This document shows, piece after piece, positions 1 to 11,540 of a DNA stretch of 64,000 bases. This DNA is from Lateolabrax maculatus (lineage: Eukaryota; Chordata; Actinopteri; Acropomatiformes; Lateolabracidae). A program made the translations under genes and the position numbers. Location of the stretch: the NCBI GenBank assembly GCA_031216445.1, contig CM062219.1, positions 19,292,501-19,356,500 of the forward strand, in the 5' to 3' direction. The notes beneath the pieces were generated by a model, which saw only the letters and a program-made list of their open reading frames with translations, searched no databases and was not told the origin of the DNA. The number at the start of each line of letters is the position of its first letter. Position 1 is the stretch's first letter.

Positions 1-98
1 CAATGACAAGCTGCTGCAGAGTGAAGAGCAAAATATCACTATTAGCTGTGTTCAGGTGCCAAACCACAGACACTGCTATCTGTCAGTATCATCTCTGG

Positions 99-101
<3 letters not shown>

Positions 102-132
<31 letters not shown>
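102..132. repeat. (CA)n microsatellite
   Basis: Uninterrupted CA dinucleotide run of about 31 bases; in the minus-strand transcript it would be a UG run. Confidence 0.95.
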
Positions 133-135
<3 letters not shown>

Positions 136-247
136 CGATAAGCTCTTAGAGAAGCTCTGACTCTACGTTTTCACAGGTGTACAGCAGCATTCCCCAAAGG
201 AGTATCTCTCTCTTGCCCGCGCTCTCTCTCACACAAACACCCACACA

Positions 248-425
248 GTCCTGTTTCCATCACTTTTGAGGACATTACATTGACTTACATTCGTTCCCTG
301 GAGACTTACTTGCCCAACCAAACCCTCACCCTAACCTTAAACCAAGTCTTCACACTTAAATTTAATGATTTACGTTATGGGGACTTGCATTTTGTCCCCA
401 TTAGGAAGGTGAGTCCCCCACAATG
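248..425. repeat. Dispersed fish repeat with GGGGACTT / GTCCCC ends
   Basis: The block contains TTTTGAGGACATTACATTGA, a CCCTCACCCTAACCTTAA segment and GGGGACTTGCATTTTGTCCC. I recognise this combination as a repeat common in fish genomes, but no family name can be assigned. It is followed directly by a second CA run. Confidence 0.5.
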
Positions 426-462
426 TGTCGGATTCATGTCCCCCCAACATTAGTAATACCTG

Positions 463-464
<2 letters not shown>

Positions 465-508
<44 letters not shown>
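465..508. repeat. (AC)22 microsatellite
   Basis: Perfect AC run of 44 bases. The short open frame across it encodes only poly-Thr-His and is not a gene. Confidence 0.95.
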
Positions 509-512
<4 letters not shown>

Positions 513-1030
513 TTCACCCTGTTTAAGTCAAATAGATTTACTGACTTTACAAGCCCTGTTGACACAGAAGCTGCAATAGCGATGGCTGTTTTTTCAGGAA
601 TTTAGCGAGCTGGCTATGTAGGAATCTGAGGTGCCCATTCTTAATCCTGCCTTCTCAACTGTGATTGGTCGACTGTTTCCTAAACAGGCGGAAAAAGCTG
701 CCAATGAGCACAGTGCCAGACCTGTTTGAATCACTGAACAAACTGTAGGTTTGAGCGTTGAGGTCTGGATCAAAGCTAGTGTATAGTGAGACCAAAAACC
801 CAAAAATATGCGGAGAAGGTTGAAACACTATGTGCACAGCCCCTGAAACCTCCAGAAGCGATATGATGTTGTTCGCAGGTATTTAGCAGGTAGCAGGTAA
901 TGATGACTCCTTCCCCTGTGGAAATCAATACTTCAAATCCTAAGTAGCACTGTAGCAATACTTTTGGTACCACCCCAATGTTTTCCTTTCCTCCACCGTT
1001 CTTTCCATCCCACTGTGTCTCTCCACTCAT

Positions 1031-1352
1031 AATTTTCTCATATCCTTTCTTTCCTTACCTGTCTCTCTTGTCATCTCACTTTCCAGATTTTTCTGTAACT
1101 TTCTGCATCAATACTGGTCTCTCTTTTTATTCTTCCTCTCTCTCTCTCTCTTTCTCTCTCTCTCTACTCCTCTGTTTATCTGTCTCTCTCTCGCTGCCTG
1201 TCTTCCTTTCATCTCTCGCCATCTGCCTTCCTCCATCTCCATTTCTCTCTCTCTCTCTCTCTCTCTCTCCCTCCCCATCTCTCACCCCTCCCTCTCGTCT
1301 CCTTAAAAACTTGGCAGTGATCCCCGTCGTGTTTTTTTTTTTTTTTTTTTTT
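1031..1352. repeat. Pyrimidine-rich tract ending in poly-T
   Basis: CT-rich sequence with (CT)n runs near 1135-1165 and 1240-1270, ending in a T run of about 21 at 1332-1352. The 149-residue open frame over it is low-complexity Ser/Leu and spurious. Confidence 0.85.
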
Positions 1353-1407
1353 CATTTCTCGTTTGGGGGATTGCGAATGAATGCGATCCAATCTAGACCT
1401 CGGCTAA

Positions 1408-1620
1408 GAGACATGAATTTTCATTAATTACAACCTTGTCAGCAAAAGCATTATGGGAGCTGAATATGAAAATGCTAATGAGGGGAGCTCATTTGCATAT
1501 TTTTCTTTGTTGGAATGTCATTAATTATTACGTTTTATGATGATGAATGCAGCTGTCGATGGCTGGCCCTCCATGCCTAATTAGCTATCAGAAAATCCTC
1601 CGATCAAAAAAATGGATAGG
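1408..1620. promoter_or_regulatory. Candidate conserved non-coding element (TAAT and octamer motifs)
   Basis: Non-repetitive AT-rich block directly after the poly-T tract. It contains two ATTAATTA-type homeodomain sites, an exact octamer ATTTGCAT at 1491-1498, GCTAATGA, and CCTAATTAGC. This density and variety of homeodomain/POU sites resembles enhancers near developmental regulators. No alignment was possible, so function is inferred. Confidence 0.4.
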
Positions 1621-1749
1621 GATCCTAAACTTTACTTTTCATTTTACACCTCCTTCACTTTCTCTCTTCGTCACTCTATCACTGTTTTTACCAACACTTT
1701 TTCTTTTCTATCATTATGACAGCCCAAAATCACACAGTGTTTATTGATT

Positions 1750-2640
1750 TCAGACATAACTCTAGTAGTCTTAGGCCTGTAAGTCCCTGTCCTTTAACCG
1801 TTATCTGGTAAACTTTAGCCTTTGTAGTTCCATTAGATCTTTTCCTTCAACTCTAGTCGTTTCTAGAGCTACCTTTACTGCTTAAGTTATAGCTCTATCT
1901 TCTCTTTTAGACCCAGCTTCTTTAGCTCGTTTAGCTCGTCTTTCTGTCATCTTTTAACTTCAGTTCCTTTTGTTTAGGCTCCATATTTGTTCAGTCAGAG
2001 TTTTTTAGTAGGCTTGCTCCTTTAGTCTGGGATTGAGCTTTGAACCTGCCTTTTATTGCTACCTTCTTTAGCGCAAGACTTTCAGGTGTAGCTCATCTTT
2101 GGTCCTCTAGTCTTGCAGCCAGTTTAGTTGTTGTCTTTGAGTCTAATCTAGCTTCTTTTGTTGAAGCGCCATCAGCTGTATTTAGTCTTTGACCCTGTCT
2201 CTATTATTACTGCCTTCTTTAGCACAACTTTTTTAGTTTTGGTCCTTCAGTTCTGACTTATTTAGTCCTTGCCCCTGTAGTCTTGGTTTATTACACCTAA
2301 CCAAATAATTAAACCCTATCTCTTGTAGCCCAGTGACTTAGTTTCAGGTCCTTTAGTCCGGTTTATCTAGCTCAAATGCTTTGGTCCAAGCTCCATTGTC
2401 CTTCCAACTTTACCCTAATAACTTAGCACTGGGTACTTTAGTTCAGGCTCTTTTAGCCCAGATCATTTGGTTGTAGCCCTTTCAGTCCTTATAATGTCTT
2501 TAAGCCCTGGATTTATTAGCTGAAACATTTACTCCTTCAGTCATACTTTTGGTTGTTCCCGCAGTTCCATCCCTCATTTTGTAGCTCTATCGTGATTAGC
2601 CTGCTCCTTTAGCTGTTTCAGAGCTAATTCATCACGAGCT
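1750..2640. repeat. Diverged minisatellite of TTTAGTCC/TTTAGCTC type
   Basis: About 890 bases in which TTTAG followed by TC-, CT- or CC-rich sequence recurs irregularly every 20-60 bases. I count 17 exact TTTAG on the plus strand and very few elsewhere. Units are too diverged to align by eye, so this is an old tandem array. No open frame of note. Confidence 0.65.
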
Positions 2641-3029
2641 AACAGGCCACCCGGGAACACAACACAGTTGGCTGATCCGATCACCTGAAGAGAAAACCGA
2701 TTCAGATGAATCGCGGATTAAAGATCAGTTTCTAGTCAGAAATGAACTAACCTCTGGTCACTGCTGTTGAGATGGAAAAGTTCAAAATTTGGACAGCCAG
2801 CTGATCACAGCTACTGTTGCACACAAACCTCTAACATGGCTGCCAGAAGCTGTGTTACATCACCTGAAATTCTTGTAATACTTTCCAAATCTCTCCTTTC
2901 TGTTGTTCCTTCCATCTCTGTCCTTTCTGTTGTTCCTTCCATCTCTCTTTCTCTATTGTCTAAAAAGAGTAACAATGAAGACTTAACAAATCCCCCCTCC
3001 AAAAAAGCCCCTAACGAACACCCCCCTCA

Positions 3030-3115
3030 CTTGGCTTAATGAATGCCAGGCTTAATTAGAGCACCATGATGTCAGAGGCATTAATTATCAGTTGGCTTCG
3101 TTTCAGAAAACACAC
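3030..3115. promoter_or_regulatory. Possible conserved non-coding element
   Basis: Short unique block with GGCTTAATTAGAG, GGCATTAATTATCAG and a TGATGTCAG half-site. It is homeodomain-site dense and free of repeats; conservation is not shown. Confidence 0.25.
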
Positions 3116-3589
3116 TGTCTCTCTTTCCGTCTTTCTCTCTGTCTGTCTCTCTGCATCTGCTTTTTCCTTTTGTCTTGTAGTTTCTTTTTATTTGTCCCTT
3201 TTCCATGTTCAAACTGAGATTTCTGTCCCTCCCGTTTTCAGTGTGAAATTGTCCCTGATTTATGGCATCTTATGACGTGGTTCTAAATCTGATACGTGTC
3301 TGATATGTATATCATTCTGAATTCATGTGACATTGACAAAGCTCTAGCATTTGTGGTCTGGCATCCATGATGATGTTGGCGCTACTAAGAAAAGATGAAG
3401 AGCGGCTGATGAAGACTGTCAGTGGAGGAGTCTAAGGCACATCAACATATGAATGTTTAAGGTTGCATTAATACATTTTTTACTACATAAGTTATTATGG
3501 TGAATGTGTTAGCAAACAATTACCTCTATACACATTTTATACACATATTATAAAGAATTTGAAGTCGTGTTTGTGTCCACCTGCTGAAT

Positions 3590-3760
3590 ATAAGTCCATT
3601 ATTCACTCTCCACCAACTCCTGAGACAAATTGGGCTGTTTAGTTGCTAGATGTTGCTAACTTTGTCTGCTGTTCAGTGCTGAGCAGGCAGTGTACATTGT
3701 TTTTTTTGCTGAAAACAGCTGCCTGCTGCTACTGCTACTAACGTGTTTGATGAGAGCACT
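3590..3760 (-). repeat. Dispersed repeat D, copy 1
   Basis: The segment GTTGCTAGATGTTGCTAAC ... TCAGTGCTGAGCAGGCAGTG is the reverse complement of sequence near 20320-20400 (CTGCTCAGCACCAAACAGCA). This marks the two as copies of one family in opposite orientation. Class is unknown and no terminal repeats are visible. Confidence 0.5.
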
Positions 3761-4264
3761 GATAGTGAACCAAGACAGTAAAACCAAAACAATAAGCTCA
3801 GTATCTCTACAGAGAAGGTGCATTTTGATGGGTTCATAACTATGAATGATCCCTTTTCTTTACATATATGCTGAAGCAGACATGCATAGCACAAAATATT
3901 TCCAGCCATCCAGCCTTTGTCAGTGTAACGTACTGATACCGTACAACATACTTGTTGAGTGCAACACACTACTTCTAGCCCATTTTCCTGAAAGCTACTT
4001 TACAATAATGATAATTTTTCTCACACACACTCATCAGTTTTGTAAGCCACCCTGTGTGTGACTTCTTGGTGGAGTGGACACCTGTCAGGGCAGCAGCACA
4101 GTGTGTCCACACAGTAGGAAATAAGAAAAATAAGGTCCTGCTATTGCTTTTGTTTATTTGCAAAATCTTTTCCCACCATGCTTAATTTCATCTCCTTCGT
4201 ACTGATGTGATGTTGAATGTTTGCCACAAAGCATAAATGCAAAACCTGTGTTTCCATTTACGTT

Positions 4265-4530
4265 CTTTTATAATTAAAAGAGCTGATGGGGTTGAGGTCA
4301 GGACTCTGTGCAGATCAGTCAAGTTCTTCCACACCAAACCGGGGAAAACAATTTCTTTATGGACTTGGCTTTGTGTACCCATTCTCATGTTGAAACAGGA
4401 AAGGACCTTCCCCTAACTGTTCCCACAGTTGGAAGCACACTATTGTCTAAAAAAACACTGTATGCTGTAGCATTAAAAGTGCAAAGCCGCAAACCATGAA
4501 AAACAGCCCTAGACCAACACACTACTTATG
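4265..4530 (-). mobile_element. Tc1-like relic, family 2, internal fragment
   Basis: GGTTGAGGTCAGGACTCTGT, then TTCTTCCACACCAAACC, TATGGACTTGGCTTTGTG and GTTGAAACAGGAAAGGACC are, on the minus strand, the DWPAQSPDLNP and downstream region of a Tc1-like transposase. They are followed by the family's GGAAGCACACTATTGTC and TATGCTGTAGCATTAA internal landmarks. Both termini are missing and frames are broken. The copies at 30643 and 41355 share these landmarks. Confidence 0.65.
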
Positions 4531-4599
4531 AAAACAAGGTTCTAGGTTGTAAAAAACAGGGGAATTTTCCTTTAAGGTTTGCAATGTGAATGAAGCCCT

Positions 4600-4784
4600 T
4601 GTGTCTCTCTTTCTCTCTCAGATGATAAAATACAGTTCATCTTTGGCCTCTGGGAGCCACAGTTATAACTGAAGAGCTCTCTCTCTCCCTCTCACAATAA
4701 ACATACTGTTTCATGCTGCACATCTCTATCTCTATCTCTCTCTCTCACCTCTTACTCACAAACAAGCTCCCTCTCTTTGCCACA

Positions 4785-4820
<36 letters not shown>

Positions 4821-5170
4821 GTAGCATGGCTGGCCAGATGGGACTCTTCCACATGACCAAGCCGATCAATCAACACTGAAGGGCCCAGGTGCTACTACGC
4901 ACCATTTCACAGTCTGTCACACATACACACACACATACACACATGAGTTGTACACACACATAGCAGCAGAGACATGCAGAGATAGAAAGATAAAGGACAC
5001 ACACACACACACGAAGGCAGGAAAACACACACACACACACAGTGTAACATGAATGACCCAAGCTTGGGCTCCAGAGGCCTCATCTGGATGGATGACAGAA
5101 GATGGAGAAGACAGACAGATGGATGGATAGACAGACAGACAGTTGAGAAAAAATAGAGAGACACATAGAT
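4600..5170. repeat. Simple-repeat cluster: CT, (CA)n and ACAG/GATG runs
   Basis: CT-rich stretches at 4600-4770, a CA run at 4788-4819, interrupted CA at 4918-5042, and GATGGATGGATAGACAGACA-type tetranucleotides at 5095-5165. The short open frames are Cys/Val artefacts of these repeats. Confidence 0.85.
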
Positions 5171-5464
5171 AAAATAAATAGATTAATAGTCATTAATAGA
5201 TTAAATAGTCATACTTCATATGTCAAAGTGGCGCTTGACTACAAAAGTCTATGACATTTTTGCATTTTTGATGGCTGATGTATAATGTCAAACATTCAAA
5301 TCCCAACTCTGGTTGGTCATGAAGAGGTTAAATGTACAGAAACACACCTACTGAGTTGTATGACTTCAAAGGGATATATGACAGGTTTATGTATTAGCCA
5401 TGATAGCAGCATGGCTAAAAAGATGGCAGTGTCAGTCTGTCAGTCCACCACTTTGGTCCAGACT

Positions 5465-5960
5465 GAAATATCTCTACAACTATTTCATGGATTGCTATGA
5501 AATTTTTTGACTTGTGGTCCCCAGAGGATGAATCTCACTGATTTTGATGATCCCCAACTATTCTTCTAGTGCCGCCAGAGGGTCAAGGTTTTCACACATC
5601 CTGTGAGGTATCACAACATCTAATAGATGGATTAGTACCAAACTTGGTACAGATGTTCGGTGTTCACAGACGATGTATAATGACTTTGATTATCCCCTGA
5701 CTTTTAATGTAGTGCCATCATCACATCCAAACTTATGTTTGGTTTATAACCAAATACCTTCAAAACTGATCCCCGTCAGCTCAGCTGTAGGTTACTTTGT
5801 GTTTAGTGCTACAAGTGTTAACGTGCTACACTGAGATAATGAGCAAACGTAAACATTATACGTGCTTAACTAAACAGCATGTTAGCATTGTCACTGTGAT
5901 CATGTTAGCTCACAGCAATGCTGGCTTTTTGGGTGGTGTGAGTACTGGAGCTTTGTTTAA
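5465..5960 (+). repeat. Dispersed repeat A, copy 1 (plus orientation, most complete)
   Basis: Recognised by internal comparison. ATGGATTGCTATGAAAT, GTCCCCAGAGGATGAAT, CTAGTGCCGCCAG and TTAGTACCAAACTTGGTAC are followed by TTTAGTGCTA, GCATGTTAGCATTGTCAC and TGATCATGTTAGCTCAC. The same blocks recur at 14885, 28420-29640, 40200 and 50590. It has no coding capacity and the class is unknown. It is an abundant type of element in percomorph-like fish, as far as I recall. Confidence 0.7.
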
Positions 5961-6439
5961 GGATGTACTGCAGTTACACTGGAGCTGTTCTGCATTAGAT
6001 GCTAAACATGGGGACCGAGCTTTGTAAATTTAATCAAACTTATTAAATAACCTGCATATTATTAGTAGTATTTTAGTTTCTCTTTTACAGATTTTGCACT
6101 GTGCTTCATCAGCAATTATTCTAACCAATTTTGCCACACAGGTAAACCCTTGCAGCACGAAAAGTAACAGCCATGGAGGTCATCATTCAGTATTTATCAT
6201 TAAGTATTGATTTTCTTTAGCAACATCTGTGCCCACATAAATAAAAAAGACAAATTTGGGTAACTGAAATCTCAATATGGAGGCTTGAACCCAACTAACA
6301 CCACCTGCCTCTAGAATTGAAGACCTACAGTATAGCTGTTCAGCTTCACTATTTCCTTCATTAGCCTTTTTAAAAAGTGATAATTAACACTGACAGTTCG
6401 TCAAAAAAACGTAAACGTGTTCTTCACAAAATACTCCAA

Positions 6440-6960
6440 GACATTTCCCCCTTCCCGATCAGGAACCCTGAAGTGCTCCCCGATGAACCGCTGCTTTCAG
6501 AGTGTACGTTTTACATTTCCACCCTCCGCCCTCTCGCCTTGACGAGACCTATTATTACTATGTCAGATCTAATTACACAGACAATTTACATGTGATACAC
6601 AGCCCCTTCAAAACAATAATATACTAAATACTCCGCAGTGGCTTACATTGTGCGTCCGTGTTAATGCACTGAAGTCAATGCAGCACTAATCAATGCATGA
6701 CATCCATTCAAAATACTCTGAGAATGAGACGGTGGCTGTTCAGTTTCAATCAACAGAGACAATAGTAACGAAATCACTGAGGGCGGAGCGGGAAACGAAG
6801 GATGCTAAAAGAAAAAATATCTCTTTATTACATTCTTTTATCCTTATTTATTTTAATTTATTGCAGCCCTTGACCTGGTTAGATGTAATATTGAATTGTT
6901 TGGCTGCTTATTTCGACTTGTTTCTGTCCCCATTTTTATCTCTTCGTTTAGTCTTATTGA
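6440..6960. promoter_or_regulatory. Possible conserved non-coding block
   Basis: About 500 bases of complex, repeat-free sequence with TCTAATTACACAG, ACTAATCAATGCATGAC, CAGTTTCAATCAACAG and several TTATT/AATTTATTG sites. It stands out from the simple-repeat background. Function is inferred from composition only. Confidence 0.3.
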
Positions 6961-7259
6961 AAAGTTTTGAATCCTGATTTGCCTCTGAAAATCACCTTGT
7001 AAACCCATGATGAAATCTTATTTAAACAAAGGAAACTGGTATTAGATGTTTTATGTTCATGTATCAAAATGTCTGATGCTGATAATCTACTATTTATACC
7101 ACTTTAAGAGACTTGGAAGTTAATTCTTCACCATTGGTTACACAATTTCTAAATTAAATCTTCACTCAATGGTCTGCTTAATAGCTTTGGAGCTATGGAT
7201 GCTAATGGGGCGGGCTCAGGTGTCAATATGTGACCTAACTGAACTTAGGTCATGTGATA

Positions 7260-7850
7260 ACAGGTGGCTGTATATGTAACTCCTTCCTCTCCTCTTGCGC
7301 CCTCCTCCCATCTCCTCTTTTGTTTCCTCCTCTCCTTTTCTCTCCTCTCCTCTCCTTCATGTTTAAACATTCTGAGCACAAAGACCCAGACGCAGCAGGG
7401 AGAGACAGGGGGACGACCTTGGCACCACACCCAGCTGAGGTGAGGGGCTCCTGGGGTAGAGAGGGAGACAGGAGGGCCTGGTCTCCATGGAGGTGAGATG
7501 GGGTGAGAAGAGAAGAGGATGATACAGAGACGGAAAGAAGGGAATATAAAAAGAGATAGAGGACAGGGAAAGGAGAAAAGGACGAGAGGGAGAGAGGAAG
7601 AAGTGATGAAAGAGAATGACAACTGAAAGTGGAAAACATATGATATAGCAAGTGCATATCAAGAGGGAGACAGAGAATTAAAGAGACAGAAAAAATGTAT
7701 GCAAGAAAAGAAAGTCTGATTCAAAGACAAAAAAAACAAAACAAAGACTGAACCAAATTTGGAGTGAGAAACAGACAGAAGAAGAGATGGAAAGAGATGA
7801 AGAGAAGAAGAGAAGAGATGAGAGCGAGAGAGAGAGACAGATATGTATTT
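7260..7850. repeat. Paired pyrimidine-rich then purine-rich tracts
   Basis: Plus strand is CT-rich at 7275-7360 and GA-rich at 7495-7840, with a 130-base complex core between. Several overlapping minus-strand open frames of 99-135 residues are Ser/Leu/Phe low complexity. The core does not match any E-protein segment. Confidence 0.6.
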
Positions 7851-8754
7851 CTATATAAAGTGTCCAGATGTGACCTCCTCAGAGGGGGTCCAGCCTCGTG
7901 GCTCAACACTCATTAATAAGGTCACACAGAGGTGAGACAGACGGCTGACTCACTACATTTCAACAAAAACAACAAGAAGAGCAGGAGGGGGCCAAGATCA
8001 TCAGGTTTATACCACTTCTATATATACACACACTGTACGCTTCTGTTTAATGCTGCCTTTTTATAATATATAACATGTTAATATAATAACAATAATAATG
8101 ACTAATAATGACTTTACTTGTTGACTTTACAGGTTTTTGAGGTTGAACTGCAGCCTAAATGATACATCAGTGCTGATATTTATGGATGAAATATTATTAT
8201 ATTGTCATTTACGGTAAAGTTTACTGTTAATTTTAGTATAAATGTAAAATGAAATTTAAATGTAATATTTAGCATGGCTGTAGAATCTTGGAGCTATGCT
8301 AACAGATTCCCATTGCATAAAGTCTTACGCATACTGGATGGGCAGAGATGAAAATTAATATCAATGCTCTGATCTGATGATTGCAAATACCGGTAATACA
8401 AACAAGTGCATTCTCCCTTTTAAATGAATCAACCGCGAACAACACGAGAGGCTGTACCCCAACATTTAACAAGTGTGCCACAGAACATTTTTTGGGTCTA
8501 CGTCCTCTGTGTTCTGTCACCTTTTCCTACTTCTTTTCTAAATTACAGAATGACGGCAGTTTAAGATGGTAGAATGAAGATGCTGTGCATCAGAATCAGA
8601 CTGAAGCCACATCAGATCGTTTATTTATAACAGAACAGAATGTGCTTACAGGCTGAAACCACTGAGCCTCTCATTTACTATGTAGGTGACAGTTAACGGG
8701 GCGGGGAGGGGGGTCAGGGTGGTGCACCTGCTCTGCAAAGCAGCTACACATAGG

Positions 8755-9116
8755 TAGGTACACACACACACACACACACTCACACTCACACTCACACATA
8801 TACTGTACAACCACATATACACACATGAAAGGTAGAATCATACAATGCCTCAACACACAAAATTAAACAAACAAGAACATGCACAAGTCAACAAGCACAA
8901 ATACACTCACTCACATTCACACAAATGCATCCACACACACACACAACCAAGTATATATATGAAAGCTCATACATGAAAGCCAGCATCTAACACTCTGACA
9001 CAAAGACAGACAAATTTAATACAAACACACACGCACAATGAAACATTCAGTACATGTGTGCATGCACTCATTTACACATCTCACACACACAAAGACAAAA
9101 CTGCACAAACACACAG

Positions 9117-9149
<33 letters not shown>

Positions 9150-9280
9150 CTACATACATATAAACATAAAAGACAGAATCACACACTCAGGTACAGACAC
9201 AACTAATGACTAAATGAACATGAACATACACCTTTGAAACACACATGGAAACCAGGGCACATACACTCATTTACACAAAG

Positions 9281-9313
<33 letters not shown>

Positions 9314-9625
9314 CACTCCATTCCATTTAACCACAAAACCACACACATACAGAAGCTTACATCACACACTCAGATACTGACATAGTAACCTGCCAGAAAC
9401 ACACACAGACACACACACCACCACAAACCAACACACAAAAATTCACACAGACCCAGTAATTATTAAAACACATGCACACAACTGTACGTGTACTTATATA
9501 ACCTTAAATGTAAATGCAAGTCCACATTTACACACATTTACACATAAAACACACACACACACACACACATCTTCTGATTGCTAGATCACTATGTTTTTTT
9601 CTGTGTATGTGTGCGTGTGTGTGTG
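8755..9625. repeat. CA-rich domain (about 870 bases)
   Basis: Dense ACAC sequence with pure CA runs at about 8761-8779, 9119-9148, 9283-9312 and 9548-9569, joined by degraded CA-rich sequence. It ends with GTGTGTGTGCGTGTGTGTG at 9605-9627, the complementary motif. Confidence 0.9.
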
Positions 9626-9627
9626 TC

Positions 9628-9712
9628 GGCAGATTAATCTAGTGGGGTCGCTGAGATGACACTAATCCCTTCGCTGATTATCTAGAGCATAACATCACTC
9701 TAATCTGATAGT
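9628..9712. promoter_or_regulatory. Candidate conserved element between CA domain and G-rich tract
   Basis: Compact unique block with CAGATTAATCTAG, GACACTAATCCC, GCTGATTATCTAGAG and CTCTAATCTGATAG. TAATCC/TAATCT sites of bicoid/Otx type occur four times in 85 bases, two of them inverted. Composition contrasts sharply with flanking CA repeats. Conservation is untested. Confidence 0.4.
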
Positions 9713-9984
9713 GGGGGGGTTAAGAAAGACAGACAAGGTTAGAGACAGGAGGTTGGGGGGTGGGGAGTGCTGCATTCACACTCGACATGCTCAGGTTGGG
9801 TTCATTAAACTCTGCAGTGTTTCTGTCTTCCTTTAGTTTGAGTTCATTTCAGGTAAAAATCCTAAATCTCAAACCTGACAGTAATCTGAACTAACAACAG
9901 TCATTCACAGATAGTGCAAAGGATTATGGGTCAACACAAATTAAGTTTCTCATGCTTAGAAAAGCTTCACAGAACAAAATATAC

Positions 9985-10072
9985 ACAATATATAAATATA
10001 TATATACACATACATACATACATACATACATACACACATACATACACACAATATATCTCTCCAATACACACA
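9985..10072. repeat. TA and CATA tandem repeat
   Basis: ATATATATATACACATACATACATACATAC-type tetranucleotide repeat bracketed by ATATAT at both sides. Confidence 0.9.
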
Positions 10073-10284
10073 CACATACAAAAGAAAAGGCTTCACGGAC
10101 GACTCATTAACATAACTCATTCTTTTGCCAAATGGTTTTGGGTAAACTTGCATTAAAAGAGCAGTGCATACCCTCTTCCATAGACTTTTTCAGAGGACAC
10201 ATCAAGGTATCCCATGCAGGAGACGAAAAAGTCCCGAATGGAGCTAGTAACACCGTAGCAAAGCAAAGCGATCAACAGCATGAC

Positions 10285-10655
10285 ACCCGAGCAGCTGTAT
10301 AGTAACCCACTAACAACACACTTTGGAAATCACCTTGTGATGCCAGGACAAGCAGTTAGCAACTCTCTATCAATCACAGAGCAACCACACAGAGACACCT
10401 TAAGAACGACCGATAATGCTCTTGCATCATAAAGCGATGCCAAACCAACCATTTAGCAACCATCTAGCAACACCTTAACAATGACCAACAATGCACTGGC
10501 AACTATGGTACCTTGAAAAACCCTTTCAACCTCTTAAGAGACACAATAGCAACCTCATAGGTAACCGCCTAGCAACATATTATACCTAAAATGCCCCAGC
10601 AACCCCTTAGTAATGCCTCACCAACAATCTACCAACTAACTCAACCCACTTGTCC
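10285..10655. repeat. Diverged TAGCAACC-type minisatellite
   Basis: The core AGCAACC / TAGCAAC / CCAAC recurs through AGTAACCCAC, TTAGCAACTC, TTTAGCAACC, TCTAGCAACACC, ATAGCAACCTC, CCTAGCAACA, CAGCAACCCC and similar, roughly every 20-40 bases. It is an old, substituted tandem array of a type I have seen in fish DNA. No frame survives. Confidence 0.6.
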
Positions 10656-10902
10656 AAGCGAGTTTTGTCTGGTCAGAGAGGAATGTTCTTTAGCATATCA
10701 AAAGGGCCAGAGGCTGTCAGCACTGGAGAAAGTTGAGCTGAGAACTTTTTGAATACTTTCTCTTTACCCATTTGTGTGGCCACCATTTGTGGAAAAAAGT
10801 AAGGCTGGCTGCTCTCTGATGCTTAAAGCTGGGTAATACACAACCACTGATAGTAATGAAATCTCTGTGGTTTTAGTACTGATACCAAAACACTACATTT
10901 TA

Positions 10903-11368
10903 CTAGCCTGGGAACCAGACGAATTGGCAAGCTCATGTTTGATTTGCTCCGGCAGATACGTTTGCCCCCCCTTTCCCATTCAGATTTCCACCCAAACTGG
11001 AGTCTGTCGAGCCAATCACAACTGTTCATCTAATATGGGGAGGGTTTAATACGATGACTGACAGAGGAGGCATTTTTGTAAACAACCAAGATGGCTGCCG
11101 CTGATGCAGAACGTTGGGTTGAATCAGCCATCGCATCAGTATTAAACAAACTGGACAGCAAATTTTCAAACAAATGCACTTAAACTTTATGTTGATAAGA
11201 AATATGCGTTTGCCAAACTTCTGACAGGACGTACCGTACCACAGGACAGCTTTTGGTTCCTCTGATTGGTTGTCTCTGCCCGTTGATAACAACCCTTGGA
11301 AATCAGAAATGAACTGAGAGGTTCCAGACTAATACGCATTTGCGAATTAGTCTGGTGACGCCAGGCTA
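10903..11368. mobile_element. Miniature inverted-repeat element with CTAGCCTGG ends, copy 1
   Basis: Begins CTAGCCTGG and ends CCAGGCTA(A). Interior landmarks are GCCAATCACAA, TTTAATACGATGACTGACAG and CAAGATGGCTGCCGC. A shorter copy at 19819-20056 is in opposite orientation with the same landmarks. The 466-base copy has extra internal sequence relative to the 238-base copy. No transposase is encoded, so it is non-autonomous; the superfamily is unclear. Confidence 0.65.
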
Positions 11369-11516
11369 ACATTTTCCATCAGGACACGCAAAAAGCCAAC
11401 AGAGAAGACAATCTGATTTACCCAGATCAGAACAGTCACAGGTAGAAAGTTAAGAGGATCTTTTCTGCAACACTGTTGGCAATGGTGGAACTGCATGCGT
11501 GTGTGTATTTGTGTGT

Positions 11517-11540
11517 TTGTGTGTGTGTGTGTGTGTGTGT
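11517..11540. repeat. (GT)n microsatellite
   Basis: GT run of 24 bases preceded by interrupted GTGTGTATTTGTGTGTTT. Confidence 0.9.

Noticed and set aside
7363..7500. Complex core between CT and GA tracts, considered as tcf4 exon 7 on the minus strand
   Set aside because: An acceptor-like CTACCCCAG is present, but the encoded text does not resemble the ERGSYSSYGR segment and no good donor follows.
8755..9625. CA-rich region considered as a CRISPR-like or satellite array
   Set aside because: No fixed repeat-spacer unit; it is degraded dinucleotide repeat.
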